Shown here piece after piece: positions 1-6,227 of a stretch of DNA of 8,138 nucleotides; the first letter of the stretch is position 1, and each line of letters starts with the position of its first letter. The notes beneath the pieces were generated by a model that ran no database searches, had not been told where the DNA came from, and saw only the letters and a list, made by a program, of their open reading frames with translations. Location of the stretch: the NCBI GenBank assembly GCA_002378845.1, contig DFRY01000067.1:23115-31252 (forward strand). The letters are read 5' to 3'. The position numbers were made by a program, and so were the translations under genes. This DNA comes from Ruminococcaceae bacterium UBA3451. Its GTDB lineage: Bacteria; Bacillota; Clostridia; Oscillospirales; Acutalibacteraceae.

Positions 1-657
1 AATTTCCGCTGGTGTACCCCCCGCCGTAATCCAGTAGTCAAGCTGCTTTGTAGATTGTGCAACCCACTCGGTCATATTCTTGCCAAAAACAACCTTTCCG
101 ATTGCAGGATTATTCCACAGGAAGCCGTAGCCAAGACTTGATAAGGCAAAGGGTACACTTGCCTGGGAATTCCTATGTGCAAGCTCAAGGGAGCAATTTT
201 TCAGGTTAAGAAATTCTTGCTGATACTGACCCATCCCAAATATTTTTTCTTCGGGATCTGATTCAAAACGAACTGTCAGCTGAAAATTGTCGCCCGTCAT
301 AGGCTTAAATTCACGTGGTTCTATCTCAAGTGCACTGCAATATTCCCTAACATTTTTACGGTTGCGCACAAATTCTTCTAAAAGCACGTTACCTTTTTGA
401 TTACTAAAGGTTATCTTACCCTGAACAGAAATTTTAGCGGAGATTTTGCCGTTGATTATTTCAGCAGAGTCCTCGTTTATCTTTATATCGCCTGTATTCT
501 TCTTTGCGACAAGCAGAGCCCAATCCTCGTCGATCATCTTGCTAAGATATGTCGAACGCACCCGCAGGCTGTTCTTGCCCCATGGTTCTATCCATAATGT
601 TTCATTATCAAACTGCCATACCAGTCTATCCCCCTGCGTTCCGAAAAAAGACTCCAT
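1..657 (-). CDS. GH31 family alpha-glycosidase (possible alpha-xylosidase), N-terminal part, cut by left edge
   Basis: The gene reads leftward from an ATG at 657 and stays open for 219 codons to base 1, so its 3' part is missing. Seen: a beta-rich N-terminus, then a run typical of the GH31 N-terminal galactose-mutarotase-like domain. This includes IFGMGQ (139-144), NLKN (151-154), LAHRNSQASVPF (159-170), SLGYGFLWNNPA (174-185) and LDYWITAGGTPAEI (206-219), the last leading into the catalytic barrel in this family. The catalytic Asp residues lie beyond the edge. Family knowledge: GH31 retaining enzymes release alpha-linked glucose, xylose, galactose or related sugars. The motif style resembles alpha-xylosidases, but substrate cannot be fixed from this part. 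There is no signal peptide, so it should be cytoplasmic. The start is chosen because AGGAAAGG lies about 10 bases upstream and an in-frame stop precedes it without another ATG. It follows the permease gene by 114 bp on the same strand and is probably the last visible gene of the sugar operon. Confidence 0.87.
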   Translation of the reverse strand, partial: MESFFGTQGDRLVWQFDNETLWIEPWGKNSLRVRSTYLSKMIDEDWALLVAKKNTGDIKINEDSAEIINGKISAKISVQGKITFSNQKGNVLLEEFVRNRKNVREYCSALEIEPREFKPMTGDNFQLTVRFESDPEEKIFGMGQYQQEFLNLKNCSLELAHRNSQASVPFALSSLGYGFLWNNPAIGKVVFGKNMTEWVAQSTKQLDYWITAGGTPAEI

Positions 658-771
658 ATCACGTCCGCCTTTCCTATCTATTTTAATAATACTCTGATCC
701 TCTTAAACCGATACTTCGTATTGTTCAGCCTTATTAAACGTAGGTCCGAGCTTATTACGACAAACCTGCGC

Positions 772-1608
772 CTAATCCTTTACGGCACCATTTGTCAAAC
801 CGGATACGATGTATTTCTGAAGAAATATAAAAATGATTAAAACCGGAATTGTTATCACTGTACCATATGCCATAATGCAGTTCCACTGTATCCCATACTT
901 TCCTATGAAATTATAGATACCGGCTGTTAACGACCTCATATTTTCTGATGACACAAAAGTAAGTGAGTATGCAAGGTCACCCCAGGAATAGAGGAAGGAG
1001 AATACTGCGCACATAATAATTCCGGGATATGAAATCGGCAGCATAATTCTAATAAATGCTGTAAAAGCATTGCAGCCGTCAATTTTCGCGGAATCTTCGA
1101 GTTCTTTTGGCAAGCTTAAAAAATATGTCCTAAGTATAAGAATTACGAACGGAATTCCGATTGTCATATCGGACAAAATTGGAGCTAAATATGTATCAAT
1201 AAGGCCTATCTTATTGTAAACCAAAAACATAGGGGTCAGTGTAAGGGTTGCTGGCAGCATCTGTGTAACCAGAAACAGCATGATGAAAAGTTTGCTTCCC
1301 TTCATCTTAAATCTTGCCAGCCCATAAGCACCCGGTATTGCCAATGCACAAGATAAAATCATTGTAGACAGCGCAATGATACTACTGTTTAAGAAGGCTC
1401 TCCCGATGGTTGATCCGCCGGCCAACTGCGCTGCATAAGCTTCAAAAGTAAATTGCTGAGGAATAAATGTTGGAACTTTCGCAAAAATTTCAGCATTTGG
1501 CTTAAAAGAGCTTATTATGAGCCAATAAACAGGAAACAGCATGATTATTGCGATGATAATACTCACCGTGTTTAATAGAACACTCCTTTTTTTATCCGCC
1601 CTGTTCAT
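772..1608 (-). CDS. ABC sugar transporter permease, MalG/CUT1 type (second permease)
   Basis: This is a 278-residue integral membrane protein, a normal length for MalG-like subunits of CUT1 carbohydrate importers. Seen: about six hydrophobic segments near residues 14-34, 72-97, 106-130, 140-160, 193-216 and 245-266. The cytoplasmic EAA loop (LPKELEDSAKIDG, 166-178, with a Pro at 191) docks the ATPase in this family. Here the EAA triplet itself reads D172-S173-A174, a conservative variant. The N-terminal stretch VYWLIISSFKP is characteristic of MalG-type subunits. The ATG at 1608 overlaps the stop of the preceding permease (ATGA) and has GAGGTGAT five bases upstream, indicating translational coupling. 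It should pair with that permease to form the channel for the lipoprotein at 2588-3889. The sugar is not evident from the permease itself. Confidence 0.95.
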   Translation of the reverse strand: MNRADKKRSVLLNTVSIIIAIIMLFPVYWLIISSFKPNAEIFAKVPTFIPQQFTFEAYAAQLAGGSTIGRAFLNSSIIALSTMILSCALAIPGAYGLARFKMKGSKLFIMLFLVTQMLPATLTLTPMFLVYNKIGLIDTYLAPILSDMTIGIPFVILILRTYFLSLPKELEDSAKIDGCNAFTAFIRIMLPISYPGIIMCAVFSFLYSWGDLAYSLTFVSSENMRSLTAGIYNFIGKYGIQWNCIMAYGTVITIPVLIIFIFLQKYIVSGLTNGAVKD

Positions 1609-2519
1609 GCCATCACCTCATCTTTACCAACTAGCTTGATATATACAATTCCTACAATGAATAACAAAACGAATAAAACATTTGCAACTGCTGCTCCCTG
1701 ACTGAATGAATACTGGGTAAAAGACAGTCTCGATGCATAAGTTGACAGCAACTCAGTCGCGTCAACCGGTCCACCGCCGGTGCTGACAAATACGAGGTCA
1801 AATACCTTAAAGGTGTAAATCACGCCAAGAATAATAACGGACAGCATGGAAGTCTTCATAAGCGGTATGGTAATGTTAAAAAACTTTTGTATTCCGTTCG
1901 CTCCATCAACCTCAGCAGCCTCATAGTATGACTCGGAAATATTGCTTAAGCCCGTTGTGAGCAGAATCATATTAAACGGTATACCAATCCAAATATTCAC
2001 CCCTATGATACTAGGCATTGCCAAATTGGTTGAAACGAGAAAATCCAGCGGTTGTGAAATAAGATGCAGACTAAGTAAAATTGAATCAATAACACCGCCG
2101 CTTGAACTGAACATGAATTTTGACAGCAATGCTGTTACGGTTACAGGAATCATCCAACTAATCAGCAAAATTCCTCTTAATGGCTTTGCAAGTGCAAATT
2201 TCAAATTAAACAGCAATGCCAGTGCAAAACCGATAACAAACTGAAGTAAAATACTTCCTACTGTAAAAACAATGGTATTTACTATACTGGTTCTCATTGT
2301 AGATATTTTAAATAAATCGATGTAATTCTTTAATCCGACAAACACTTGGCTATTTTCTCCCATTGTAATTACGTCCACATTATATACGCTTAAAATGAAA
2401 TTATAAACAATGGGGAACCCAACAAGAGCCATCATAAAAATTAAGGCTGGAAGTGAAAAAAAATAGCCTTTTCTGTCTCCTTTTGTTGCTATTTTAAAAA
2501 AATTTTTAATTAAATTCAT
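1605..2519 (-). CDS. ABC sugar transporter permease, MalF/CUT1 type (first permease)
   Basis: This encodes a 304-residue membrane subunit of a carbohydrate importer. Seen: hydrophobic segments near 22-46, 79-104, 116-137, 168-191, 225-246 and 276-297. The EAA loop is E200-A201-A202-x3-G206 with P219 (YYEAAEVDGANG...ITIP), and the FDLVFVSTGGGP stretch after segment 5 is typical of MalF/LacF-like proteins. The frame is also open to a GTG at 2528. I prefer the ATG at 2519 because AGGTGG (2530-2525) sits five bases before it and would overlap the GTG. The gene follows the binding-protein gene by about 68 bp containing a strong inverted repeat, and its stop overlaps the next permease start by 4 bp. 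The two permeases should form a heterodimer. No ATPase gene accompanies them; in Firmicutes such systems are often energised by a shared MsmX-type ATPase. Confidence 0.95.
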   Translation of the reverse strand: MNLIKNFFKIATKGDRKGYFFSLPALIFMMALVGFPIVYNFILSVYNVDVITMGENSQVFVGLKNYIDLFKISTMRTSIVNTIVFTVGSILLQFVIGFALALLFNLKFALAKPLRGILLISWMIPVTVTALLSKFMFSSSGGVIDSILLSLHLISQPLDFLVSTNLAMPSIIGVNIWIGIPFNMILLTTGLSNISESYYEAAEVDGANGIQKFFNITIPLMKTSMLSVIILGVIYTFKVFDLVFVSTGGGPVDATELLSTYASRLSFTQYSFSQGAAVANVLFVLLFIVGIVYIKLVGKDEVMA

Positions 2520-2524
2520 AAGCA

Positions 2525-2530
2525 CCACCT
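2525..2530 (-). promoter_or_regulatory. Ribosome binding site deciding the first permease start
   Basis: AGGTGG read on the minus strand lies five bases before the ATG at 2519. The same bases overlap an in-frame GTG at 2528, which would have no binding site at proper distance. The site begins only four bases after the 3' arm of the inverted repeat at 2535-2569, so folding of that repeat could influence ribosome access. Confidence 0.7.
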
Positions 2531-2534
2531 ATAA

Positions 2535-2569
2535 TTATCGAAAAGTGCCTAAAAGGCACTTTTCGATAA
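2535..2569 (-). repeat. Perfect 16-bp inverted repeat with 3-base loop between binding-protein and permease genes
   Basis: The arms are TTATCGAAAAGTGCCT (2535-2550) and its exact complement (2554-2569), with only three bases between them. In the leftward transcript this gives a long stable hairpin just after the binding-protein stop and just before the permease ribosome binding site. It is not followed by a run of U, so it is not a standard intrinsic terminator. In many binding-protein operons an intergenic hairpin here protects the 3' end of the binding-protein message and so raises it above the permeases. That role is inferred from position. Confidence 0.8.
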
Positions 2570-2587
2570 ACTTATTGATAAACCTTT

Positions 2588-3889
2588 TTACTTTTTCAAT
2601 GCAGCATCTATTGCAGTCTGTGCTTCGTTCGCTGCGTCAGTCGGCGTTTTTTGATTTGTCATAACTTGTTGTTCGGCAGTGTACAAAGCGGCGGAAACTT
2701 TAGGCCACTGTGCGGAAGGCCCTCTTGGTGTTGCATAGTCCAATATCGTTACAAATGGTTTCATCAGAGGATTGTTTTGCAGTGCTGTATCTTTTGCGGC
2801 TAAACTTTTTGTGGAAGGAATATAACCCATGTCATCTATGTAAGTCAGTGCATTATCTGCCGTGAATTTCAAGAATTCCCAACCTTCTGCCTCATGGTGG
2901 CCTTTAATAATGCCAAGGTCTTCGCCGCCGGTGACAGAAGCATATTTAACATCCTTCGGAATTTCCACAACGCCAAAATTTAAATTTGGCGCGTCTGTCT
3001 GAACTGTTTCAATATTCCAGGGCCCATTGAGCATCATAGCTGCTTTTCCTGTTGCAAACTGCTTCTCCGCATCAGCCTGTGTCCAGTTGATTGCTTCCTT
3101 GCTCATATATCCTTTTGTGATATAATCCTGTAATAAGGCGAGTGATTTTACACCTTCTGCGCTATTCACTTTATCATATGTTGCACCTGTCGAATATAGC
3201 CAAGGCATAAATTGGAAAGAACCTTCATCATTTTTTATTGCTGAGACTGCAAGACCATATACCCCATTTTTGCTTACTTTCGCACAAGCCGCAGTCATTT
3301 CATCCCATGTTGTAGGCGGGTTTGCGATACCAGCAGCTGCGAACATATCCTTGTTATAGTAAAATCCAAGATCATTGCATCCGAATGGGATTCCATAATA
3401 TTTGTCTCCCGTTTTACAGGTTTCCAACGGTCCGGCGTAAAAGTCATCTACTTTGGAACCAAAATCCTTGTTGAAATTATCTGTCACATCTGCAAACAAT
3501 CCCATAGAGATACGAGATGCATAATCGCAACCGTCAATCAAAACAAGATCAGGCAACTTATTGGAAACAAGTCCAATCGAAAGTTGTTTGTCCATTTCAT
3601 CTCTTGGGGTGAAAACGGCTTTGACTTCAATTTTGCTTTGCGACTCATTAAATGCTGTAACTAGAGCCTTAACGCCTTTTTGGGAATTAACACCCTCAAA
3701 ATAATCCCACAAGGTAAGGGTGACTTTTTCGCCCGATGCGGATGCACTCTCTGTGACCGTACTAGCTGTGGCCATATCTGACGCCACTGTACCTGCCGTG
3801 CTGCTTGTTTTGCCCGAAGAGCAACCAATAGCAGAAGTTGCTAGCATTGCTAAAGCCATAATACAAGCAAGAACTCTTTTGATTTTCAT
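2588..3889 (-). CDS. Sugar ABC transporter substrate-binding lipoprotein (CUT1, family 1 extracellular binding protein)
   Basis: This is a 433-residue solute-binding protein that captures a sugar or oligosaccharide outside the cell and delivers it to the adjacent permeases. Seen: a lipoprotein signal of positively charged MKIKR, a hydrophobic stretch, and the lipobox SAIGC with lipidated Cys23. A Ser/Thr/Ala-rich linker (about 24-54) follows. The mature fold includes VTLTLWDYFEG (56-66), a YYGIPFG region, DLGFYYNKDMFAAAGI...PPTTWDEM, FATGKAAMMLNGPWN and a GGEDLGI stretch, all characteristic of this family. The ATG at 3889 has GGGAGG seven bases upstream, one of the best ribosome binding sites in the window. 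It has its own promoter in the 180-bp gap behind the GH127 gene, and a strong hairpin follows it. Both fit the usual need for excess binding protein. The ligand is inferred from neighbouring GH127 and GH31 enzymes to be an arabinose-containing oligosaccharide. Confidence 0.95.
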   Translation of the reverse strand: MKIKRVLACIMALAMLATSAIGCSSGKTSSTAGTVASDMATASTVTESASASGEKVTLTLWDYFEGVNSQKGVKALVTAFNESQSKIEVKAVFTPRDEMDKQLSIGLVSNKLPDLVLIDGCDYASRISMGLFADVTDNFNKDFGSKVDDFYAGPLETCKTGDKYYGIPFGCNDLGFYYNKDMFAAAGIANPPTTWDEMTAACAKVSKNGVYGLAVSAIKNDEGSFQFMPWLYSTGATYDKVNSAEGVKSLALLQDYITKGYMSKEAINWTQADAEKQFATGKAAMMLNGPWNIETVQTDAPNLNFGVVEIPKDVKYASVTGGEDLGIIKGHHEAEGWEFLKFTADNALTYIDDMGYIPSTKSLAAKDTALQNNPLMKPFVTILDYATPRGPSAQWPKVSAALYTAEQQVMTNQKTPTDAANEAQTAIDAALKK

Positions 3890-3915
3890 TTCTTATCCTC
3901 CCAATAAAATAATTT

Positions 3916-3946
3916 TAGCAATTTTTCCTTTTTTATTTAATTGCTA
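3916..3946 (-). repeat. 8-bp inverted repeat in the leader of the binding-protein gene
   Basis: TAGCAATT (3916-3923) and AATTGCTA (3939-3946) are exact complements separated by 15 A/T-rich bases. With the promoter at 3954-3982 the transcript would start near 3947, so the repeat would form a hairpin at the extreme 5' end of the message, a position that stabilises some Gram-positive mRNAs. It may instead be a protein-binding site, since the TTGCTA core also occurs at 4012-4017. Confidence 0.45.
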
Positions 3947-4021
3947 TAACAACAGTATAAAATCCAAATGGAGATAAAACAATATCACGATTATGCGAAA
4001 AGTGTGTAATGTTGCTATAAC
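3941..4021 (-). repeat. Pair of 10-bp direct repeats flanking the binding-protein promoter
   Basis: GTTATAGCAA on the minus strand occurs at 4021-4012 and 3950-3941, with starts 71 bp apart. One copy is about 30 bp upstream of the -35 box and the other covers the predicted transcription start. The spacing is close to seven helical turns, which would suit a looping regulator. The function is inferred; chance repetition in AT-rich DNA is possible. Confidence 0.4.
3954..3982 (-). promoter_or_regulatory. SigmaA-type promoter for the binding-protein gene
   Basis: Read on the minus strand, TTGTTT (3982-3977) and TATACT (3959-3954) are separated by exactly 17 bases. Transcription would begin near 3947, about 58 bases before the ATG at 3889. 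The promoter lies inside the 180-bp gap between the GH127 and binding-protein genes, so the transporter genes can probably be transcribed independently of GH127. Confidence 0.6.
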
Positions 4022-4069
4022 TTTTAAATTATATAAAATATTGTTATGCATTTTTACAGAGAATACCTG

Positions 4070-6034
4070 TTACTTATATCTGATCCATGTCAACATTTCC
4101 CCTTTTGCCCTGTTGCCCCAGGCGAAGTAGGGTATTGCTTTTATGTAAACTTCTTTTTCATTGCATTCCAATGGTTTGTATAACTTTGTTCCCCATGCAT
4201 TTTCATCAATTCGTTTAGCGGTGCCTTCAATAACAGCCAAACCATTCAAAAAATTCTTATCAAATTTTGCTTTTAACCTTGAATCTTTATTAAGTGAAAT
4301 TGCAGATAAATTTTCGCCGTTATCAATTTCTTCTAAGCAATACACAATCGGTCCGCGTTGTATGGCTACTTTACCTGCATCCGCTCTAACCTGAGGGTTT
4401 GCTGCAATAATCTGCACAGGCATGTCAAGTTCAAATGTTACTTTGCAGTTGCTCTGCCAAATCCGCTTCATAACGATATAGCCGTCGGCCATGCATCCAT
4501 TTATATCAATTTCTATATCATTAACCTTGATTTTAGCACCTTGGCACCACCCAGGTAACCTTAAAGCGAATGCAAATTCAGTCGGTCTGTCCGCTGTCAA
4601 TTCAAAGCAAACTGTGCCGTCCCATGGGTAGTTTGTTTTTTGAGTCAAGCAAATCTCATTTTGGTCAATAACAAAGTGAGCGTTACTTCCAATATATAAA
4701 TTGACATAGATAGTATTTTTACTGCAGGTGTAAATATATGACCTTAATGATTCAATCAGCCGCACAAGATTGGGCGGGCAGCATGCACACCCGAACCACG
4801 ACTGTCTGACCGGTTTCACATGGGATTTGACCGGATCTTTTTCACATGCTTCGGGCCATACCTCCAGAGGATTCACATAAAAAAAGTGTTTGCCGTCCAT
4901 TGCCATGGACGCAATAACATTATTGTACAAGGCCGTTTCCATCACATCGGCATATTTGCTTTTTGCTTCAAGATTCAGCATCCGATTTGCAAAGAAAATA
5001 AGGCCAATCGAGGCACAGGTTTCAGCATATACCGTATCATTAGGCAGATTATAGTCAAATGTAAATGCCTCGCCAATATTCGTCGAACCAATTCCCCCGG
5101 TTATATACATTTGGCTATTTTGTATGTCATCCCATAATCTACGGCAAGCCAATATAAGTTCGTTGTCACCCGTTTCAGCCGCAAGATCCGCCATTGCTGT
5201 ATACATATAAACAGCTCTAACTGCATGTCCAACTGCTTTATCTTGTTTCTTTACCGGCAAATGTGTTTGGTTATATTCTTTGGCTTTACTGGGGGAATCT
5301 TCACAACCCGGCTTTTCAAAGCAAGTTCCGCCTCTTTTCTCCCATTCCTCATCAAAATAGTAAGGCGCTTGGCCGCGCTGCTCAATGAAATACTTGCTCA
5401 AATTCAAATATTTCTTATTTTGAGTAACTTTGTAAAGTTTAAAAAGAGCGAGTTCAATTTCCTGATGCCCCGGGTACCCTTTCAGCTTTTTAGGTTCAGG
5501 GCCAAAAACAGTGTCAATATGGTCTGCAAACCTGCTCACTACATGAAGCAATTTTGTCTTCCCCATAGCCTTATAGTAAGCGACCCCCGCTTCTATCATG
5601 TGGCCCGCACAATAAAGTTCGTGGCAATGATAAAGATTGGTCCAGCGCTTTTCCGGTTCCTTGATTGTAAAGTATGTATTCAGATAACCGTCCGGCTGCT
5701 GTGCTTTCTCAATAATGTCAATGGTCTGATCCGCCAATGACTCAAGCTTTTCATCTGGATTATTTTCAAGGCTGTAACTCACGCCTTCCAACCATTTGGC
5801 AACATCGCTGTCCTGGAACACAAAGCCGTAAAACTCACCTTGTTCAAGACCGGCAGCAATTTTAAAATTTTTGATTGCATGGCTTGGTTCCTCGGCACCC
5901 GCCCTATCATTTAGAGCATCCCACTGATACGGTATTGCCACTTCTCTAATTAATTTTTCATACTTAGACCAGAATTGATCACGCAGTTCTATTTGCTTTA
6001 GCTCAACATTTTTAAAGTCAGAATCATCACACAT
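4070..6034 (-). CDS. GH127 beta-L-arabinofuranosidase (HypBA1-like)
   Basis: This 654-residue enzyme is close in length to Bifidobacterium longum HypBA1 (about 658), the founding GH127 member, which cleaves beta-linked L-arabinofuranose from arabino-oligosaccharides with a Zn-bound cysteine nucleophile. Seen: the N-terminal helical barrel with HELYCAGH (138-145), GYPGHQEIELAL (186-197), GHAVR (269-273), and GEAFTFDYNLPNDTVYAETC (321-340). The last supplies Glu322 as likely acid/base and Glu338/Cys340 as zinc ligands. FGCACCPPN (414-422) supplies Cys418 as likely nucleophile and Cys419. A beta-rich C-terminal part follows. The spacing of these residues matches HypBA1 almost residue for residue. 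There is no signal peptide, so it acts on imported sugar in the cytoplasm. The ATG at 6034 has AAAGGAG six bases upstream. It is the first gene of the leftward cluster, divergent from the AraC regulator. GH127 is sometimes annotated by its older DUF1680 name, and some relatives have other arabinoside specificities. Confidence 0.95.
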   Translation of the reverse strand: MCDDSDFKNVELKQIELRDQFWSKYEKLIREVAIPYQWDALNDRAGAEEPSHAIKNFKIAAGLEQGEFYGFVFQDSDVAKWLEGVSYSLENNPDEKLESLADQTIDIIEKAQQPDGYLNTYFTIKEPEKRWTNLYHCHELYCAGHMIEAGVAYYKAMGKTKLLHVVSRFADHIDTVFGPEPKKLKGYPGHQEIELALFKLYKVTQNKKYLNLSKYFIEQRGQAPYYFDEEWEKRGGTCFEKPGCEDSPSKAKEYNQTHLPVKKQDKAVGHAVRAVYMYTAMADLAAETGDNELILACRRLWDDIQNSQMYITGGIGSTNIGEAFTFDYNLPNDTVYAETCASIGLIFFANRMLNLEAKSKYADVMETALYNNVIASMAMDGKHFFYVNPLEVWPEACEKDPVKSHVKPVRQSWFGCACCPPNLVRLIESLRSYIYTCSKNTIYVNLYIGSNAHFVIDQNEICLTQKTNYPWDGTVCFELTADRPTEFAFALRLPGWCQGAKIKVNDIEIDINGCMADGYIVMKRIWQSNCKVTFELDMPVQIIAANPQVRADAGKVAIQRGPIVYCLEEIDNGENLSAISLNKDSRLKAKFDKNFLNGLAVIEGTAKRIDENAWGTKLYKPLECNEKEVYIKAIPYFAWGNRAKGEMLTWIRYK

Positions 6035-6049
6035 TATTAGCTCCTTTTC

Positions 6050-6093
6050 TCCACCAAAAGAATATAAATTAATAAAAGCCCATTTTCGGTGGA
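6050..6093 (-). repeat. Inverted repeat in the predicted GH127 mRNA leader
   Basis: TCCACCAAAA (6050-6059) pairs with TTTTCGGTGGA (6083-6093) apart from one bulged C. The hairpin has an AT-rich loop of 23 bases. In the leftward RNA its 3' arm ends a few bases before the AAAGGAG ribosome binding site of the GH127 gene. It could affect translation or stability, or be incidental. Confidence 0.35.
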
Positions 6094-6120
6094 AAAACGA
6101 ACTTTTTATAGAATGTAAAG

Positions 6121-6149
6121 CCTATACTTCCTTGCATTTTTTGTGTAAA
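6121..6149 (-). promoter_or_regulatory. Candidate promoter for the GH127 gene
   Basis: On the minus strand, TTTACA (6149-6144) and TATAGG (6126-6121) are 17 bases apart. The -10 is imperfect, as is common at activator-dependent promoters. It would give a leader of about 80 bases. An alternative pair, TTGCCC (6190-6185) and TAAGAT (6167-6162), is also spaced by 17. I favour the first because the direct repeats then lie just upstream of the -35. Confidence 0.4.
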
Positions 6150-6157
6150 ATTAATAT

Positions 6158-6183
6158 ACTAATCTTACGATATGACTAATCTT
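6158..6183. promoter_or_regulatory. Direct repeats ACTAATCTT, putative AraC-family operator
   Basis: ACTAATCTT occurs at 6158-6166 and 6175-6183, 17 bp apart. Each copy is preceded by ATAT (the second with one extra G). The pair sits between the divergent GH127 and regulator genes, about 9 bp upstream of the favoured GH127 -35 box. AraC-family proteins bind paired direct half-sites in such positions, usually about 21 bp apart. The assignment to the neighbouring regulator is inference. Confidence 0.45.
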
Positions 6184-6211
6184 TGGGCAACATATAAAAT
6201 TGTAGAATAGG

Positions 6212-6220
6212 TGGTATAAT
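6212..6220 (+). promoter_or_regulatory. Extended -10 element immediately upstream of the AraC-family gene
   Basis: TGGTATAAT fits the extended -10 consensus TGnTATAAT exactly, with no clear -35 at the usual distance. Transcription from it would start at about 6226-6228, at or beside the ATG at 6228. The overlapping AGGTGG (6209-6214) could otherwise be a ribosome binding site for a longer transcript, but its 13-base gap to the ATG is long. Which role is real cannot be decided from sequence alone. Confidence 0.45.
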
Positions 6221-6227
6221 ACGACAT

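Noticed and set aside
2535..2569. The intergenic hairpin as a Rho-independent terminator ending the binding-protein transcript.
   Set aside because: It has no U-rich tail in the leftward direction, and the permeases directly downstream have no evident promoter of their own, so full termination is unlikely.
3890..4069. Catabolite repression (CcpA cre) sites near the cluster promoters.
   Set aside because: I compared this gap and 6035-6227 by eye with the TGWAANCGNTNWCA consensus and found no acceptable match.
5225..5740. A 171-codon open frame on the plus strand opposite the GH127 gene.
   Set aside because: It lies wholly antisense to a gene with clear family motifs, has no recognisable domain, and has no ribosome binding site. 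It is a shadow frame, as are the smaller plus-strand frames at 397-697, 1942-2244, 3720-3977, 4161-4558 and 4820-5137.
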